Of a DNA stretch of 64,000 nucleotides, positions 25,104-33,096 are shown in pieces. The DNA is taken from contig NZ_CP114767.1 of assembly GCF_027359925.1 (NCBI RefSeq), positions 4,328,501 through 4,392,500 of the forward strand, given 5' to 3'. Each line of letters starts with the position of its first letter. Positions within the stretch are counted from its first letter, which is position 1. The DNA comes from Hymenobacter canadensis (GTDB lineage Bacteria > Bacteroidota > Bacteroidia > Cytophagales > Hymenobacteraceae). Below the pieces are notes generated by a model, which was not told the DNA's origin, did not search any database, and saw only the letters and a program-made list of their open reading frames with translations. A program made the translations under genes and the position numbers.

Positions 25104-25514
25104 ATGCCAAAGAAGCTGCGTAGTGTGGTGTTGATTGACGACAACGAAACCACCATTTTCCTCAACAACCGCCTGCTGACCCGGCTGGAAGTGGCCGACA
25201 ACATCCTGACGTTTTCCCGCGCCGAACAGGCGTTTGAGGCGCTCTGGGGACCGGAAACGGCCGGAGCACCTGCCCACGACGTGCCCGAACTGGTGTTCGT
25301 GGATCTGAAGATGCCCGGCATGGACGGCTTCGAGTTTCTGCAGCGCTTCAACGCGCTGCCCGAAACGGAACGCCAGAAAACAGTGCTCACCGTCCTGACC
25401 ACCTCCATGCACGCCGCCGACACCGCCCGCGTGGCCCAGTACCCCAACATTGAATACCTCTCAAAACCCCTGACGGAGGAAAAGATGGAAAAGCTGCTGA
25501 AAAAGCGTTTCTAA
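25104..25514 (+). CDS. Single-domain response regulator (receiver), 136 aa
   Basis: CheY-like receiver without an output domain. All active-site residues are present: acidic pair Asp-12/Asp-13, phospho-acceptor Asp-67 in VFVDLKMPGMDG, Thr-99/Thr-100 and Lys-121 in YLSKPL. No kinase gene is near, so it probably receives phosphate from a hybrid or orphan kinase elsewhere. Such lone receivers are abundant in Cytophagales. Confidence 0.93.
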   Translation: MPKKLRSVVLIDDNETTIFLNNRLLTRLEVADNILTFSRAEQAFEALWGPETAGAPAHDVPELVFVDLKMPGMDGFEFLQRFNALPETERQKTVLTVLTTSMHAADTARVAQYPNIEYLSKPLTEEKMEKLLKKRF

Positions 25515-25519
25515 CGGTT

Positions 25520-25544
25520 TGTAGCATAGGCTTCAGCCTGTGCC
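25520..25544. repeat. Solo copy of the 25-base AGGCTTCAGCCT repeat
   Basis: Identical to 17833-17857; lies 6 bases after the receiver-protein stop and ahead of a terminator, the same order as after rny. Confidence 0.85.
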
Positions 25545-25565
25545 GTGCAGCGTAGGTATTGGAAT

Positions 25566-25604
25566 AGAAAAAGGCTTGCCGAATCATTCGGCAAGCCTTT
25601 TTCT
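25566..25604 (+). terminator. Terminator, 19-bp perfect stem
   Basis: 25566-25584 pairs with 25586-25604 around one base (real loop is then a few bases), with A- and T-runs at the ends. It can serve the receiver gene and the convergent adenine deaminase gene. Confidence 0.85.
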
Positions 25605-25662
25605 GTTTCAGGGGGTAGCGTAGCTGATTCGGGTGCGGAGGGCGCACCGGCTCCGGCCGAGG

Positions 25663-27330
25663 TCACACCACGGCCTCCACAAACCGGAAAGCTTCGCCGT
25701 CGAACAGGCCTTTGTCGGAGAGCTTGAGGCTGGGAATCACCAGCAGCGCCATAAACGACAGCGTCATGAACGGCGCCCCCAGCGGCGAGCCCAGCTCCCG
25801 CGACAGCGCGTCGATGGCGGCGTAGTCGGCGGCCACGCGGTAGCCGTCCTGGCCCGACATGAGGCCGGCCACGGGCAGCGGCAGCAGCAGCTCCTGGCCG
25901 TCGGCGCCCACGGCGGCCAGGCCGCCTTTGGCTTCCATCACCAGGTTCACGGCCCGGGCAATGCTCTCGTCGTCGCAGCCTACGGCCGTGATGTTGTGCG
26001 AGTCGTGGCCGACGCTGCTGGCCAGCGCACCGCGCTTCAGCCCGAAGCCCTGGATGAAGGCCACGGCCGGCGGCGCGGCGTGGTAGCGGTTCACTACGGT
26101 CAGCTTGAGGATGTCCTGCGCCACGTCGGGCACTACCAGGCCGTTTTCCACGCGGGCGGGCACGTCGTGGCGGGCCGTGATGAGTTGGCCGTCGAAGCAC
26201 TCAATAACGCGGATTTCGTTTTTCGGGGCTTGTTGTTCGTGGCTCGGGGCGGGCAGCTGGAACTCGGCGGCCGAGACGGGGCGGGCGTGGAAGTTGTTGA
26301 CTTCGCGGCCGGGCACCGAGGCAATGCGGGTCTGGCCGTTTTCAGCCACCAGCTCGCCGTTGAGGTAGGTCTGGCGGACGCGGAAGTCCGTCAGGTCGTC
26401 CACCACGATGAAGTCGGCGGGGTCGCCTTCGCGCAGCAAGCCCACGGGCAGGCGGTAGTGCTCCACGGGGTTGCGGCAGGCCACGCGCAGCACCTTCAGC
26501 ACGTCCTGGCCCAGGGCCACGGCCCGCTGCACCAGCTGGTTGATGTGGCCCAGCACCAGCGTGTCGGGGTGCTTGTCGTCGGAGCAGAACATCAGGTGCT
26601 CGTGGTGCTCGGGCAGCAGCTCAATAAGGGCGTCGAAGTTGCGGGCCGCCGAGCCTTCCCGAATCAGGATTTTCATGCCCACGGCCAGCTTGTCGAGGGC
26701 TTCTGCGGCCGTAAAGCACTCGTGGTCGGTGCTGATGCCGGCCGAGGCGTAGTGGGCGGCATCGGCGCCGCGCAAACCGGGCGCGTGGCCATCTACGGGG
26801 CGGCCGTAGCGCTGGGCCAGCTGGATTTTCTCCATCACGCCCGCGTCGCGGCCGAGCACGCCGGGCCAGTTCATCATTTCGGCCAGGTAGCCGATTTCGG
26901 GGTTTTGGAACAGCTGCTCGATGTCCTGGGCCGTGATTTCGGCGCCGGCCGTTTCAAACGGCGTGGCCGGCACGCACGACGGCGCCCCGAAGCAGAACTT
27001 GAACGGCACCTGCCGGCCGCTTTCCAGCATAAACTCCACGCCCGCCACGCCCAGCACGTTCCCGATTTCGTGCGGGTCGGAGACGGTGGCCACGGTGCCG
27101 TGCACCACCGCCAGCCGGGCAAACTCGGCCGGAATCAGCAGGGAGCTTTCGACGTGCACGTGGGCGTCCACGAAGCCGGGCAGGGCATAGGGCAGCGTGG
27201 GGTCGGGGGCAGTAGCGCCGGTGGGGCTGATGGACCGGATGCGGCCGTCGGCAACGTGCAGGGTGGCCGGGGCTATGGTGTTGGCAAACAGGTCGATGAC
27301 GTTGGCCGTGAGCTGAAAATCGGCGGACAT
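25663..27330 (-). CDS. ade: Adenine deaminase
   Basis: Amidohydrolase converting adenine to hypoxanthine in purine salvage. From the ATG at 27330 the protein has 555 residues, typical for the Ade family. Metal-site motifs are GFVDAHVHVESSLL near residue 60, GHAPGLRGADAAHYASAGISTDHE and FCSDDKHPD; the C-terminal region has GHDSHNITAVGCDDE. A longer in-frame upstream part overlaps the divergent lipoprotein promoter and was rejected. Confidence 0.93.
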   Translation of the reverse strand: MSADFQLTANVIDLFANTIAPATLHVADGRIRSISPTGATAPDPTLPYALPGFVDAHVHVESSLLIPAEFARLAVVHGTVATVSDPHEIGNVLGVAGVEFMLESGRQVPFKFCFGAPSCVPATPFETAGAEITAQDIEQLFQNPEIGYLAEMMNWPGVLGRDAGVMEKIQLAQRYGRPVDGHAPGLRGADAAHYASAGISTDHECFTAAEALDKLAVGMKILIREGSAARNFDALIELLPEHHEHLMFCSDDKHPDTLVLGHINQLVQRAVALGQDVLKVLRVACRNPVEHYRLPVGLLREGDPADFIVVDDLTDFRVRQTYLNGELVAENGQTRIASVPGREVNNFHARPVSAAEFQLPAPSHEQQAPKNEIRVIECFDGQLITARHDVPARVENGLVVPDVAQDILKLTVVNRYHAAPPAVAFIQGFGLKRGALASSVGHDSHNITAVGCDDESIARAVNLVMEAKGGLAAVGADGQELLLPLPVAGLMSGQDGYRVAADYAAIDALSRELGSPLGAPFMTLSFMALLVIPSLKLSDKGLFDGEAFRFVEAVV

Positions 27331-27391
27331 GGGGCAGAAGCGAAACGTGGGGAAAGTTGCAGGTAAGCCAAGGCGAACGGGTAAAGAACCG

Positions 27392-27399
27392 TATATTTG
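27392..27399 (+). promoter_or_regulatory. -7 promoter box (TATATTTG)
   Basis: Exact TAnnTTTG match, 17 bases before the GTG at 27416. No TTG at the expected -33 position. Confidence 0.45.
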
Positions 27400-27415
27400 C
27401 CCAAAATCTGCGCCG

Positions 27416-27574
27416 GTGAGAAAGATTGTGACTTTGCTGATGGCTACCCTCGTGCTGGGTTCGGGCCTTGCTGCCACGGGCTGCGCGAGCCGCACCCCGC
27501 AGCAAAAGAAAACGGCATCCATGAAGCGAAAAGCCAAATTTGGCAAGCTGCCCTGCCCGTGCGAGAGCCACTAA
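27416..27574 (+). CDS. Small lipoprotein, 52 aa, GTG start
   Basis: The GTG at 27416 gives MRKIVTLLMATLVLGSGLAA followed by TGCAS, an N-region, hydrophobic core and lipobox ATGC. The mature part is short, basic and ends FGKLPCPCESH with a CPC motif. An ATG 87 bases upstream is in frame but adds an implausible basic extension and would lie before the -7 box. Similar tiny lipoproteins are common and unannotated in this phylum. Its stop is two bases before the next gene. Confidence 0.65.
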   Translation: MRKIVTLLMATLVLGSGLAATGCASRTPQQKKTASMKRKAKFGKLPCPCESH

Positions 27575-27576
27575 CT

Positions 27577-28266
27577 ATGGGTCTTGTGAAAAGGAATTGC
27601 GTTGTTTTGTTTCGGTTCGCAAGTCGCTGGACGGGGCTGGTGGCTATGATTGTGCTTTTGGCGGCGACGGGGACGCAGGCGCAGATGCGGCCCGTGGTTT
27701 CGCCTAGAATCGTAAGCTACAAACCTGGTAGCTACCAGCTTCTGGATGGTAAGTGGTACGCGGCGGAGCTTTATACTTATTCCAGCGATGCCGTGCGGGT
27801 ACGCAATCCAACCAATAAATTCACTGTGGAGCTTGGCCCTGATGAGGTACGGCAGTTTGTGCTGGAGCAAGACACTTTCAGCGTCCTACTAAATGTGCCT
27901 ATCCCCGGTCAGCGTGAGGTGCTGAGAGGGTTCGCCAAAAATTTGTACCGGTATGGCAATTTTAGACTTCTGGAGTTTCGCCACACTTCGAGTCTCGCGA
28001 GCAGTCTGCTTATGGGCCCCCGGCCACTGAATGTGAGAACCGCTACGCCCATAGAAAGTAGCCTGCTGGTGCAGCCCCGTGGCGGCAACGCTGTGCGAGT
28101 ACCTAGCAGCCGGGGTGCGTTCGAGAAGGCTATGCTGCCCTTGTTCGAGGACTGCCCCGAAGTAGCCGAGAAAATCAAACGCGGCAAGTGGGGGCAGCAG
28201 CACATGAAAAATATCCTGCTAGCGTACGCGCAGTGGCAGCAAACCAGTAGCAAGCCGTCGGAATAG
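27577..28266 (+). CDS. Hypothetical exported protein, 229 aa
   Basis: Start ATG at 27577 gives a long basic N-region and hydrophobic core (WTGLVAMIVLLAATGTQAQ), a signal peptide. The mature protein begins MRPVVSPRIVSYKPGSYQLLDG and contains beta-strand-like segments; the C-terminal third is helical with FEDCPEVAEKIKRGKWGQQHMKNILLAY. No family recognised. It follows the 52-residue lipoprotein by 2 bases, so the two are probably co-transcribed. Confidence 0.75.
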   Translation: MGLVKRNCVVLFRFASRWTGLVAMIVLLAATGTQAQMRPVVSPRIVSYKPGSYQLLDGKWYAAELYTYSSDAVRVRNPTNKFTVELGPDEVRQFVLEQDTFSVLLNVPIPGQREVLRGFAKNLYRYGNFRLLEFRHTSSLASSLLMGPRPLNVRTATPIESSLLVQPRGGNAVRVPSSRGAFEKAMLPLFEDCPEVAEKIKRGKWGQQHMKNILLAYAQWQQTSSKPSE

Positions 28267-28278
28267 CCCCCAATCCTG

Positions 28279-28386
28279 ATGCGTCTGCTACCAGCCCTAC
28301 TTCTTTCTGCCTTGGTTGCTCCGGTCGCCCGGGCGCAGCGTGGGCCCCTCAACCCGTTTCTTGCTGATGCCCGAACCTACGCCTAA
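28279..28386 (+). CDS. Possible 35-aa exported micropeptide
   Basis: ATG to TAA encodes MRLLPALLLSALVAPVARAQ plus 15 residues (RGPLNPFLADARTYA). The first part is a textbook signal peptide ending ARAQ, but the mature part is tiny. Its 3' end overlaps the start of the next gene (28367) in another frame. It may be a truncated remnant of a secreted protein or a translational coupler. Confidence 0.4.
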   Translation: MRLLPALLLSALVAPVARAQRGPLNPFLADARTYA

Positions 28387-28768
28387 CCCACTTGCTTCCC
28401 TCACCGCTGCCGCCGAGGCCGTGCGCCGCCAGCTGCAGGCGCCTGCCTACGACGCCGACGCCGTGCAACGCCTGGCTGAGTTCATTGAGCAGCAGCGCCC
28501 CAGCCTCACGTCTGCCACCCGCGAGGGTGTGGTAACGGCGCTGGGCTGCTTTCTGGGGCAATGCCTGGTGGAAACGTATGGCGGCACCTGGGCGCAGGGG
28601 CCCGATGGCACCACGGGAGTCGGCATCCGGCAGCACAGCTTTTTCAACCCCTTCTACCGCATTGCGCAGCAACTAGACAAGGGCCAGCCCGAGTCGGTGG
28701 CGGCGTTTTTTGCGGGCATACCCGAACGGCTGGCCTCCGCGCCCCGTCGCAAAACCTGGATTTCGTGA
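28367..28768 (+). CDS. Hypothetical protein, 133 aa
   Basis: From MPEPTPNPLASLTAAAEAVRR the protein has two helices, then TREGVVTALGCFLGQCLVETYGGTWAQGPDG and IRQHSFFNPFYRIAQQL. No signal or membrane segment, so probably cytoplasmic. The pattern is regular and conserved-looking but I cannot name the family. It ends 38 bases before cmk. Confidence 0.7.
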   Translation: MPEPTPNPLASLTAAAEAVRRQLQAPAYDADAVQRLAEFIEQQRPSLTSATREGVVTALGCFLGQCLVETYGGTWAQGPDGTTGVGIRQHSFFNPFYRIAQQLDKGQPESVAAFFAGIPERLASAPRRKTWIS

Positions 28769-28806
28769 GTGCAGCCAGCCCCCAACCCGTGCCGAGAGAA
28801 TCAGCC

Positions 28807-29535
28807 ATGAGAAAAATCGTCATTGCCATCGACGGCTACTCTTCGTGCGGCAAAAGCACGACGGCCAAAGCCGTGGCCGCCGAGCTGGGCTACGCCTACA
28901 TCGATACCGGCGCCATGTACCGGGCCGTCACGCTCTACCTGCTGGAGCAGGGCATTGCTTTCGACGACCTGCCTCGCGTGGAGCAGGCCCTGCACGAGCT
29001 GCACATCACCTTCAAGCGCAACCGCAAAACCGGCCGCAACGAGCTGTGCCTCGACGGTACCATCCGAGAAGATGAAATCCGGCAGATGCGCATTTCCAAC
29101 CTCGTGAGCGAGGTATCGGGCATTGTGGCGGTGCGCCACGCCATGGTGGCCCAGCAGCAGCGCATGGCCCGCAAGCGCGGCGTGGTGATGGACGGCCGCG
29201 ACATTGGCACCACCGTGTTTCCGGATGCCGAGGTGAAGGTGTTTATGACCGCCGAGGTGCTGACCCGCGCCGAGCGTCGCCAGGAAGAGCTGTCGGCCAA
29301 GGGCGAGCAGGTGGCGGTGGAGGAAATCGTGGAAAACCTGCGCAAGCGCGACCACCTCGACTCCACCCGCACCGAAAGCCCCCTGCGCCGCGCCGCCGAC
29401 GCCGTGCTGCTCGACACCACCCACATGATGATCGACGAGCAGGTGGATTTCGTGCTGGAGCGGGTGTCGGCCACGCTGTTTGCGCTGGCCGCTGGTGCCG
29501 GCCCCGAACGGAATGGCGGCGAAGTGGTTGTATAA
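28807..29535 (+). CDS. cmk: Cytidylate kinase
   Basis: Phosphorylates CMP and dCMP. From the ATG at 28807 there are 242 residues. The P-loop is GYSSCGKSTTAK near residue 10, then YAYIDTGAMYRAVTLYLL, the LVSEVSG and MDGRDIGTTVFPDAEVKVFM motifs of bacterial CMP kinases, and a lid region with RAERRQEEL. The extra C-terminal residues after LFAL are a Gly/Ala-rich tail. Upstream open frame was rejected as it overlaps the previous gene. Confidence 0.95.
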   Translation: MRKIVIAIDGYSSCGKSTTAKAVAAELGYAYIDTGAMYRAVTLYLLEQGIAFDDLPRVEQALHELHITFKRNRKTGRNELCLDGTIREDEIRQMRISNLVSEVSGIVAVRHAMVAQQQRMARKRGVVMDGRDIGTTVFPDAEVKVFMTAEVLTRAERRQEELSAKGEQVAVEEIVENLRKRDHLDSTRTESPLRRAADAVLLDTTHMMIDEQVDFVLERVSATLFALAAGAGPERNGGEVVV

Positions 29536-29676
29536 GTTTAGTGCTTGGTTGTTAGTGCCTAGTGCTTAGGCACTAGAATTGTATTACTGCACTTTCGTTC
29601 TGTTCTGGCTCCGATACTTCATTGAATTTCGCTGCCCCTCACAGCCTAAGCACTAGGCACCACGCACTAAGCATCA
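29536..29676. repeat. Low-complexity palindrome of TAGTGC/GTGCTTAG units
   Basis: The left arm (29537-29572) holds repeats of TTAGTGC and GTGCTTAG; the right arm (29644-29676) is its imperfect complement (GCCTAAGCACTAGGCACC...). The spacer is about 70 bases. It fills the cmk-ispH gap. Confidence 0.7.
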
Positions 29677-29682
29677 ATCTCC

Positions 29683-30567
29683 ATGAACGTCACCATAGAT
29701 AAGAATTCCGGCTATTGCTTTGGCGTCGAATTCGCCATTCAGATGGCGGAGGATGAGCTGGCCCACGACGAAACCCTGTATTGCCTGGGCGACATCGTGC
29801 ACAACCGCATGGAGGTGGAACGCCTGCACGAGAAAGGGCTGCGCATCATCGACCGGGAGCAGCTGGAGCAACTGCACGACTGCAAGGTGCTGATCCGGGC
29901 CCACGGCGAGCCGCCGGAAACCTACCAGCTGGCCCTGCGCAACAACATCGAGCTAATTGACGCCTCGTGCCCGGTGGTGCTGAAGCTGCAGAACCGCGTG
30001 AAGCACGCCTTCGACGCCAGCCAGCGCCAGAATGGCCAGATTGTCATCTACGGCCAGCCCGGCCACGCCGAAGTGGCCGGCCTTACGGGCCAGACCGGCA
30101 ACCGCGCCATCATCGTCATGACCGAGGCCGACCTTGATCAGGTGGACTTCTCGCGGCCCGTCACGCTTTTCAGCCAGACCACCAAAAGCACGGCCGGCTT
30201 CTACCGCATGAAAGCCCTGATGGAACAGCGGATTCAAGCAGCCGGGGGCGCACTGGAGTCTTTCGATGCCAACGACAGCATCTGCCGGCAGGTGAGCAAC
30301 CGCGAGCCGGCACTGGCCAAGTTTGCGGTGCTGCACGACGTTATCATCTTCGTGAGTGGCCGCAAAAGCTCCAATGGCAAGGCCCTGTTTTCGGTGGTCA
30401 ACCAAACCAACCCGCGCAGCTACTTCGTGGAAAATGAGCAGGAGCTGCTCGACGAGTGGTTTCACGACGCCGAGTCGGTGGGTATCTGCGGCGCTACCAG
30501 CACGCCCATGTGGCTGATGGAGCGTGTGAAAGACCGGATTGAGGAAGTAGCCGCCAGTGTAGCATGA
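29683..30567 (+). CDS. ispH: 4-hydroxy-3-methylbut-2-enyl diphosphate reductase
   Basis: Last enzyme of the MEP isoprenoid pathway, with a [4Fe-4S] cluster. The 294-residue chain has the three cluster cysteines: Cys-12 in GYCFGV, one in IDASCPVV and one in NDSICRQVSNRE. HGEPPE and YGQPGHAEVAGL are the substrate His motifs, and SGRKSSNG is the C-terminal signature. Slightly short, as in other Bacteroidota. cmk-ispH adjacency is common here. Confidence 0.96.
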   Translation: MNVTIDKNSGYCFGVEFAIQMAEDELAHDETLYCLGDIVHNRMEVERLHEKGLRIIDREQLEQLHDCKVLIRAHGEPPETYQLALRNNIELIDASCPVVLKLQNRVKHAFDASQRQNGQIVIYGQPGHAEVAGLTGQTGNRAIIVMTEADLDQVDFSRPVTLFSQTTKSTAGFYRMKALMEQRIQAAGGALESFDANDSICRQVSNREPALAKFAVLHDVIIFVSGRKSSNGKALFSVVNQTNPRSYFVENEQELLDEWFHDAESVGICGATSTPMWLMERVKDRIEEVAASVA

Positions 30568-30671
30568 CCTCCAGTTGTGCTGTCTCGCGGGTGCTTTCAT
30601 TGCAAGCAGCGCGAAGTACCCGCAGGGCAGCGCAGTTAATCTTGCCTCCCAGGTAAGAAACGACCCTAATA

Positions 30672-30720
30672 GCCAAGCCCTCCGGCGCCAGGTTACGAAC
30701 CTGCTGCCGGAGGGCTTGGC
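30672..30720. repeat. Nested hairpin, 15-bp outer stem
   Basis: GCCAAGCCCTCCGGC (30672-30686) pairs perfectly with 30706-30720; inside, CAGGTT/AACCTG makes a second stem. There is no T-run directly after, so it may be a terminator or another mobile palindrome. Confidence 0.6.
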
Positions 30721-30786
30721 GCTTGCAGTAGGTTTTTAGCATCGAGAGGAAGAATCAGCTGCGCCGCTCGCAGACAAACGGCTGAC

Positions 30787-30811
30787 GGCACAGGCTGAAG
30801 CCTATGCTACA
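30787..30811. repeat. Inverted solo copy of the 25-base AGGCTTCAGCCT repeat
   Basis: Exact reverse complement of the copies at 17833 and 25520. It lies just 8 bases before the DUF502 start, so here it sits at a 5' end rather than after a stop. Confidence 0.85.
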
Positions 30812-30819
30812 TTTGTGGC

Positions 30820-31374
30820 ATGCGCAGACTGATTAACTACTTCCTCAACGGCTTCCTTATTGTGGCGCCCATCGGCCTCACGATCTACATTCTGTACTCG
30901 CTGCTCCGCTGGCTCAACGACCTGTTTGCGAGCCTGAGCTTTGATGTGCCGGGGCTGGGGCTGGTGGTGGCGGTGCTGCTGATAACGGCCGTGGGCTTTG
31001 TGGCCAGGTCGTTTATGGTGCGGCCGTTTCTGGTCATTGCCGAGCGGATTCTGCACCGCACGCCGCTGGTGAGCATCATCTACTCCAGCCTCAAAGACCT
31101 GTTTGATGCCTTCGTCGGCGACAACCAGAAGTTCAACTGCCCGGTGCTGGTGCGCCTCAATGCCCAGGACAACGTGTTCAAGATGGGCTTCATCACCCAG
31201 GACGACCTGGCCGCACTGCACCGCCCCGACTTGGTGGCCGTGTACTTCCCGCACTCCTACAACTTCTCCGGCGAGCTGGTGCTGGTGCCGCAAGCCAGCG
31301 TCACGCACCTGGACCTGCCCAGCTCCGACGCTATGAAGTTCATCGTGTCTGGCGGCGTGTCGCGGCTGGGGTAG
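30820..31374 (+). CDS. DUF502 membrane protein, 184 aa
   Basis: Two membrane helices (FLNGFLIVAPIGLTIYILYSLL and LVVAVLLITAVGFVARSF) frame the N-terminal third. The soluble part has the DUF502 signatures RTPLVSIIYSSLKDLFDAFVGD, VLVRLNAQDNVFKMGFIT, VAVYFPHSYNFSGELVLVP and the SDAMKFIVSGGVS end. Family members are conserved bacterial and plant membrane proteins whose molecular role is not established. Confidence 0.92.
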   Translation: MRRLINYFLNGFLIVAPIGLTIYILYSLLRWLNDLFASLSFDVPGLGLVVAVLLITAVGFVARSFMVRPFLVIAERILHRTPLVSIIYSSLKDLFDAFVGDNQKFNCPVLVRLNAQDNVFKMGFITQDDLAALHRPDLVAVYFPHSYNFSGELVLVPQASVTHLDLPSSDAMKFIVSGGVSRLG

Positions 31375-31385
31375 GCGTAGCGGCG

Positions 31386-31835
31386 CTATTTGGCCTGGCG
31401 GAATACTTTGTTGTCGACGGAGTGTCGGCCAGGGCCCACAATCATGAACAGGAGGCACAGCAGCAGCACCAGTAGAGACGTCCACAGTTCGGTGTTGGCC
31501 AGGTTGAAGCCGTTCTGGGAGTTCACCAGCAGCACGGCGCCCAGTAGAATCGGGAGCTGGCACATGAGGGCGAGGCGGGTGAGGGTGCCGGTGGCAATCA
31601 TCAGGCCGCCCACGATGTGGAAAAAGCTCACGAACAGCGAAGCCTTCTTGAGGCCGGCCCAGGGCTGCTGCTGGCTGAGGAGGTAGTACACATCGGTGCT
31701 GTGGTCCAGAAACGACAGCCCTTTGATAAGCAGGAACACGCCCAGCAGCAGGCGGAGCGCATCCAGCCAGATGGGGTTGCCGGCACTAGTGCGGGCCGGG
31801 CGGGGAGCGGCGGGATATTGGGGGCTGAGTTGCAT
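31386..31835 (-). CDS. DoxX family membrane protein, 149 aa
   Basis: Four predicted membrane helices (ALRLLLGVFLLIKGLSFL, ASLFVSFFHIVGGLMIATG, LPILLGAVLLVN, TSLLVLLLCLLFMIVG) and the DoxX-type first helix with GxFLLIKG. The start MQLSPQYPAAPRP at 31835 was chosen; 28 upstream codons are not conserved-looking. The C-terminal SVDNKVFRQAK is cytoplasmic. Function in this group is unknown. It is convergent with the DUF502 gene. Confidence 0.85.
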   Translation of the reverse strand: MQLSPQYPAAPRPARTSAGNPIWLDALRLLLGVFLLIKGLSFLDHSTDVYYLLSQQQPWAGLKKASLFVSFFHIVGGLMIATGTLTRLALMCQLPILLGAVLLVNSQNGFNLANTELWTSLLVLLLCLLFMIVGPGRHSVDNKVFRQAK

Positions 31836-31934
31836 GGCGGGATGGGGCAGAAAGTGGCGCAGAACCGGCACACGGCATGACGTGTGCCTGCTTTCAAGAT
31901 ACACAATTCCGGTCATCAAAACACCGGTTAGCGC

Positions 31935-32515
31935 CTAGCTGGCAGGTAGTTGGAGCGCCTGCTGATAGAGCTGCTCGCTTTCCTGGTCGAACACCACAAA
32001 CACCACTTCCTGCGGCCACGCGTGCTGCGCCAGAAACTCCCGCGCCTCCCGCACGGCAATGGCTGCCGCCGCCGGCTTGGGGTAGCCGTAGATGCCCGTG
32101 CTGATGCCCGGAAACGCCACGCTGGCCAGCTGCCGGTCAGCAGCCAGCTGCAGGCTGTTGCGGTAGCAGCTGGCCAGCAGCTGCGGCTGCTGCTTGTGCC
32201 CCCCGTTCCAGACGGGCCCCACTGTGTGGATGACATACGGCGCGGGCAGCCGGCCGCCCGTGGTGATTACCGCCTCGCCGGTAGCCAACCCTTTGCCTAG
32301 TGGCCGGCCCGCAGCATCCGGCACGCGTCCAGCAGGGCAGGGCCCGCGGCGCGGTGAATGGCGCCATCGACGCCCCCGCCGCCGAGTAGGCTGGAATTGG
32401 CGGCATTCACGATGGCCGCGGTGTCGAGCTTGGTGATGTCGCCGCGGTAGAGCAGGATGCGGCCGAAGCGGTGGGCGGTGGCGCGCCAGTCGGCGGCAGA
32501 GGAGGAGGCGAGCAT
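31935..32515 (-). pseudogene. Macro-domain ADP-ribose hydrolase, frameshifted
   Basis: The intact family cleaves O-acetyl-ADP-ribose or ADP-ribosyl groups. The N-terminal half reads in one frame from 32515 ([51 protein letters not shown]) and stops at 32297. The rest reads in another frame ([46 protein letters not shown]) to 31935. Joining the frames near 32300-32325 restores a full macro domain, consistent with loss of one base. Could be a real pseudogene, a sequencing error or, less likely, programmed -1 frameshifting. Confidence 0.8.
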
Positions 32516-32686
32516 AGCGTAGTGGATAGATGCTACCGGTGCGCATACCCGGCGCGGCAAGCTACAACTCAGGGCCGGTTTCCGACGCTTCAACTGCCGC
32601 TGGTGCCGCCTGGGCAATATTCAATTTTGTATATTGAAGGGAACCGGTACGTTTGAGCATCATCCAGCTAAAAAAACACTTTCCCC

Positions 32687-32977
32687 ATGGAAACCACCGA
32701 CCGTGACCCCCAGCTGTGGCGCATTGCAAAGGACCGCGCCAAATTCAAGTCGCACCTGCTCACCTACGTGGTAGTGAACCTGCTGCTCTGGGGCATCTGG
32801 GCCATAACTGAGCACCACGACCGTGGCGGGATTCCGTGGCCGGTATGGCCTACCGTGTTCTGGGGTTTTGGCGTGTTCATGAACGGCCTGGGCGTGTATG
32901 GCGGCTTCGGCAAGGCCCAGCTCTCGGAGCGCGAGTACGAGAAGCTGGTGCGCCGGCAGCGCGAAGGCCGGCTGTAG
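32687..32977 (+). CDS. 2TM domain protein, 96 aa
   Basis: The pattern DRDPQLWRIAKDRAKFKSHL, membrane helix (LTYVVVNLLLWGIWAIT), short loop WPVWPTVFWGFGVFMNGL and the basic tail REYEKLVRRQREG is the 2TM domain found beside sensor kinases and in many small Bacteroidota proteins. Two membrane passes with both ends probably cytoplasmic. Function unknown. A GAGTA-type palindrome begins at the stop. Confidence 0.88.
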   Translation: METTDRDPQLWRIAKDRAKFKSHLLTYVVVNLLLWGIWAITEHHDRGGIPWPVWPTVFWGFGVFMNGLGVYGGFGKAQLSEREYEKLVRRQREGRL

Positions 32978-33054
32978 AGTAGCTGAGTAACTGAGTGGTT
33001 GAGTAGACACGCTGAGTGCACATATACTCAGTTGCTCAATTACTCAGCTACTCT
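32976..33054. repeat. Low-complexity palindrome of GAGTA/CTGAGT units
   Basis: Arms 32976-33005 and 33025-33054 (30 bases, several mismatches) are made of repeated GAGTAnCTGAGT units. It starts at the stop codon of the 2TM gene. Confidence 0.75.
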
Positions 33055-33096
33055 GCCCGGCAACCTTCACGGCCGCCCAAGGGTTGTAGGCAGTAT

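Noticed and set aside
25633..27366. Antisense frame of 577 codons over adenine deaminase
   Set aside because: Same reason: the minus-strand protein has metal-site motifs and normal length; the other strand has none.
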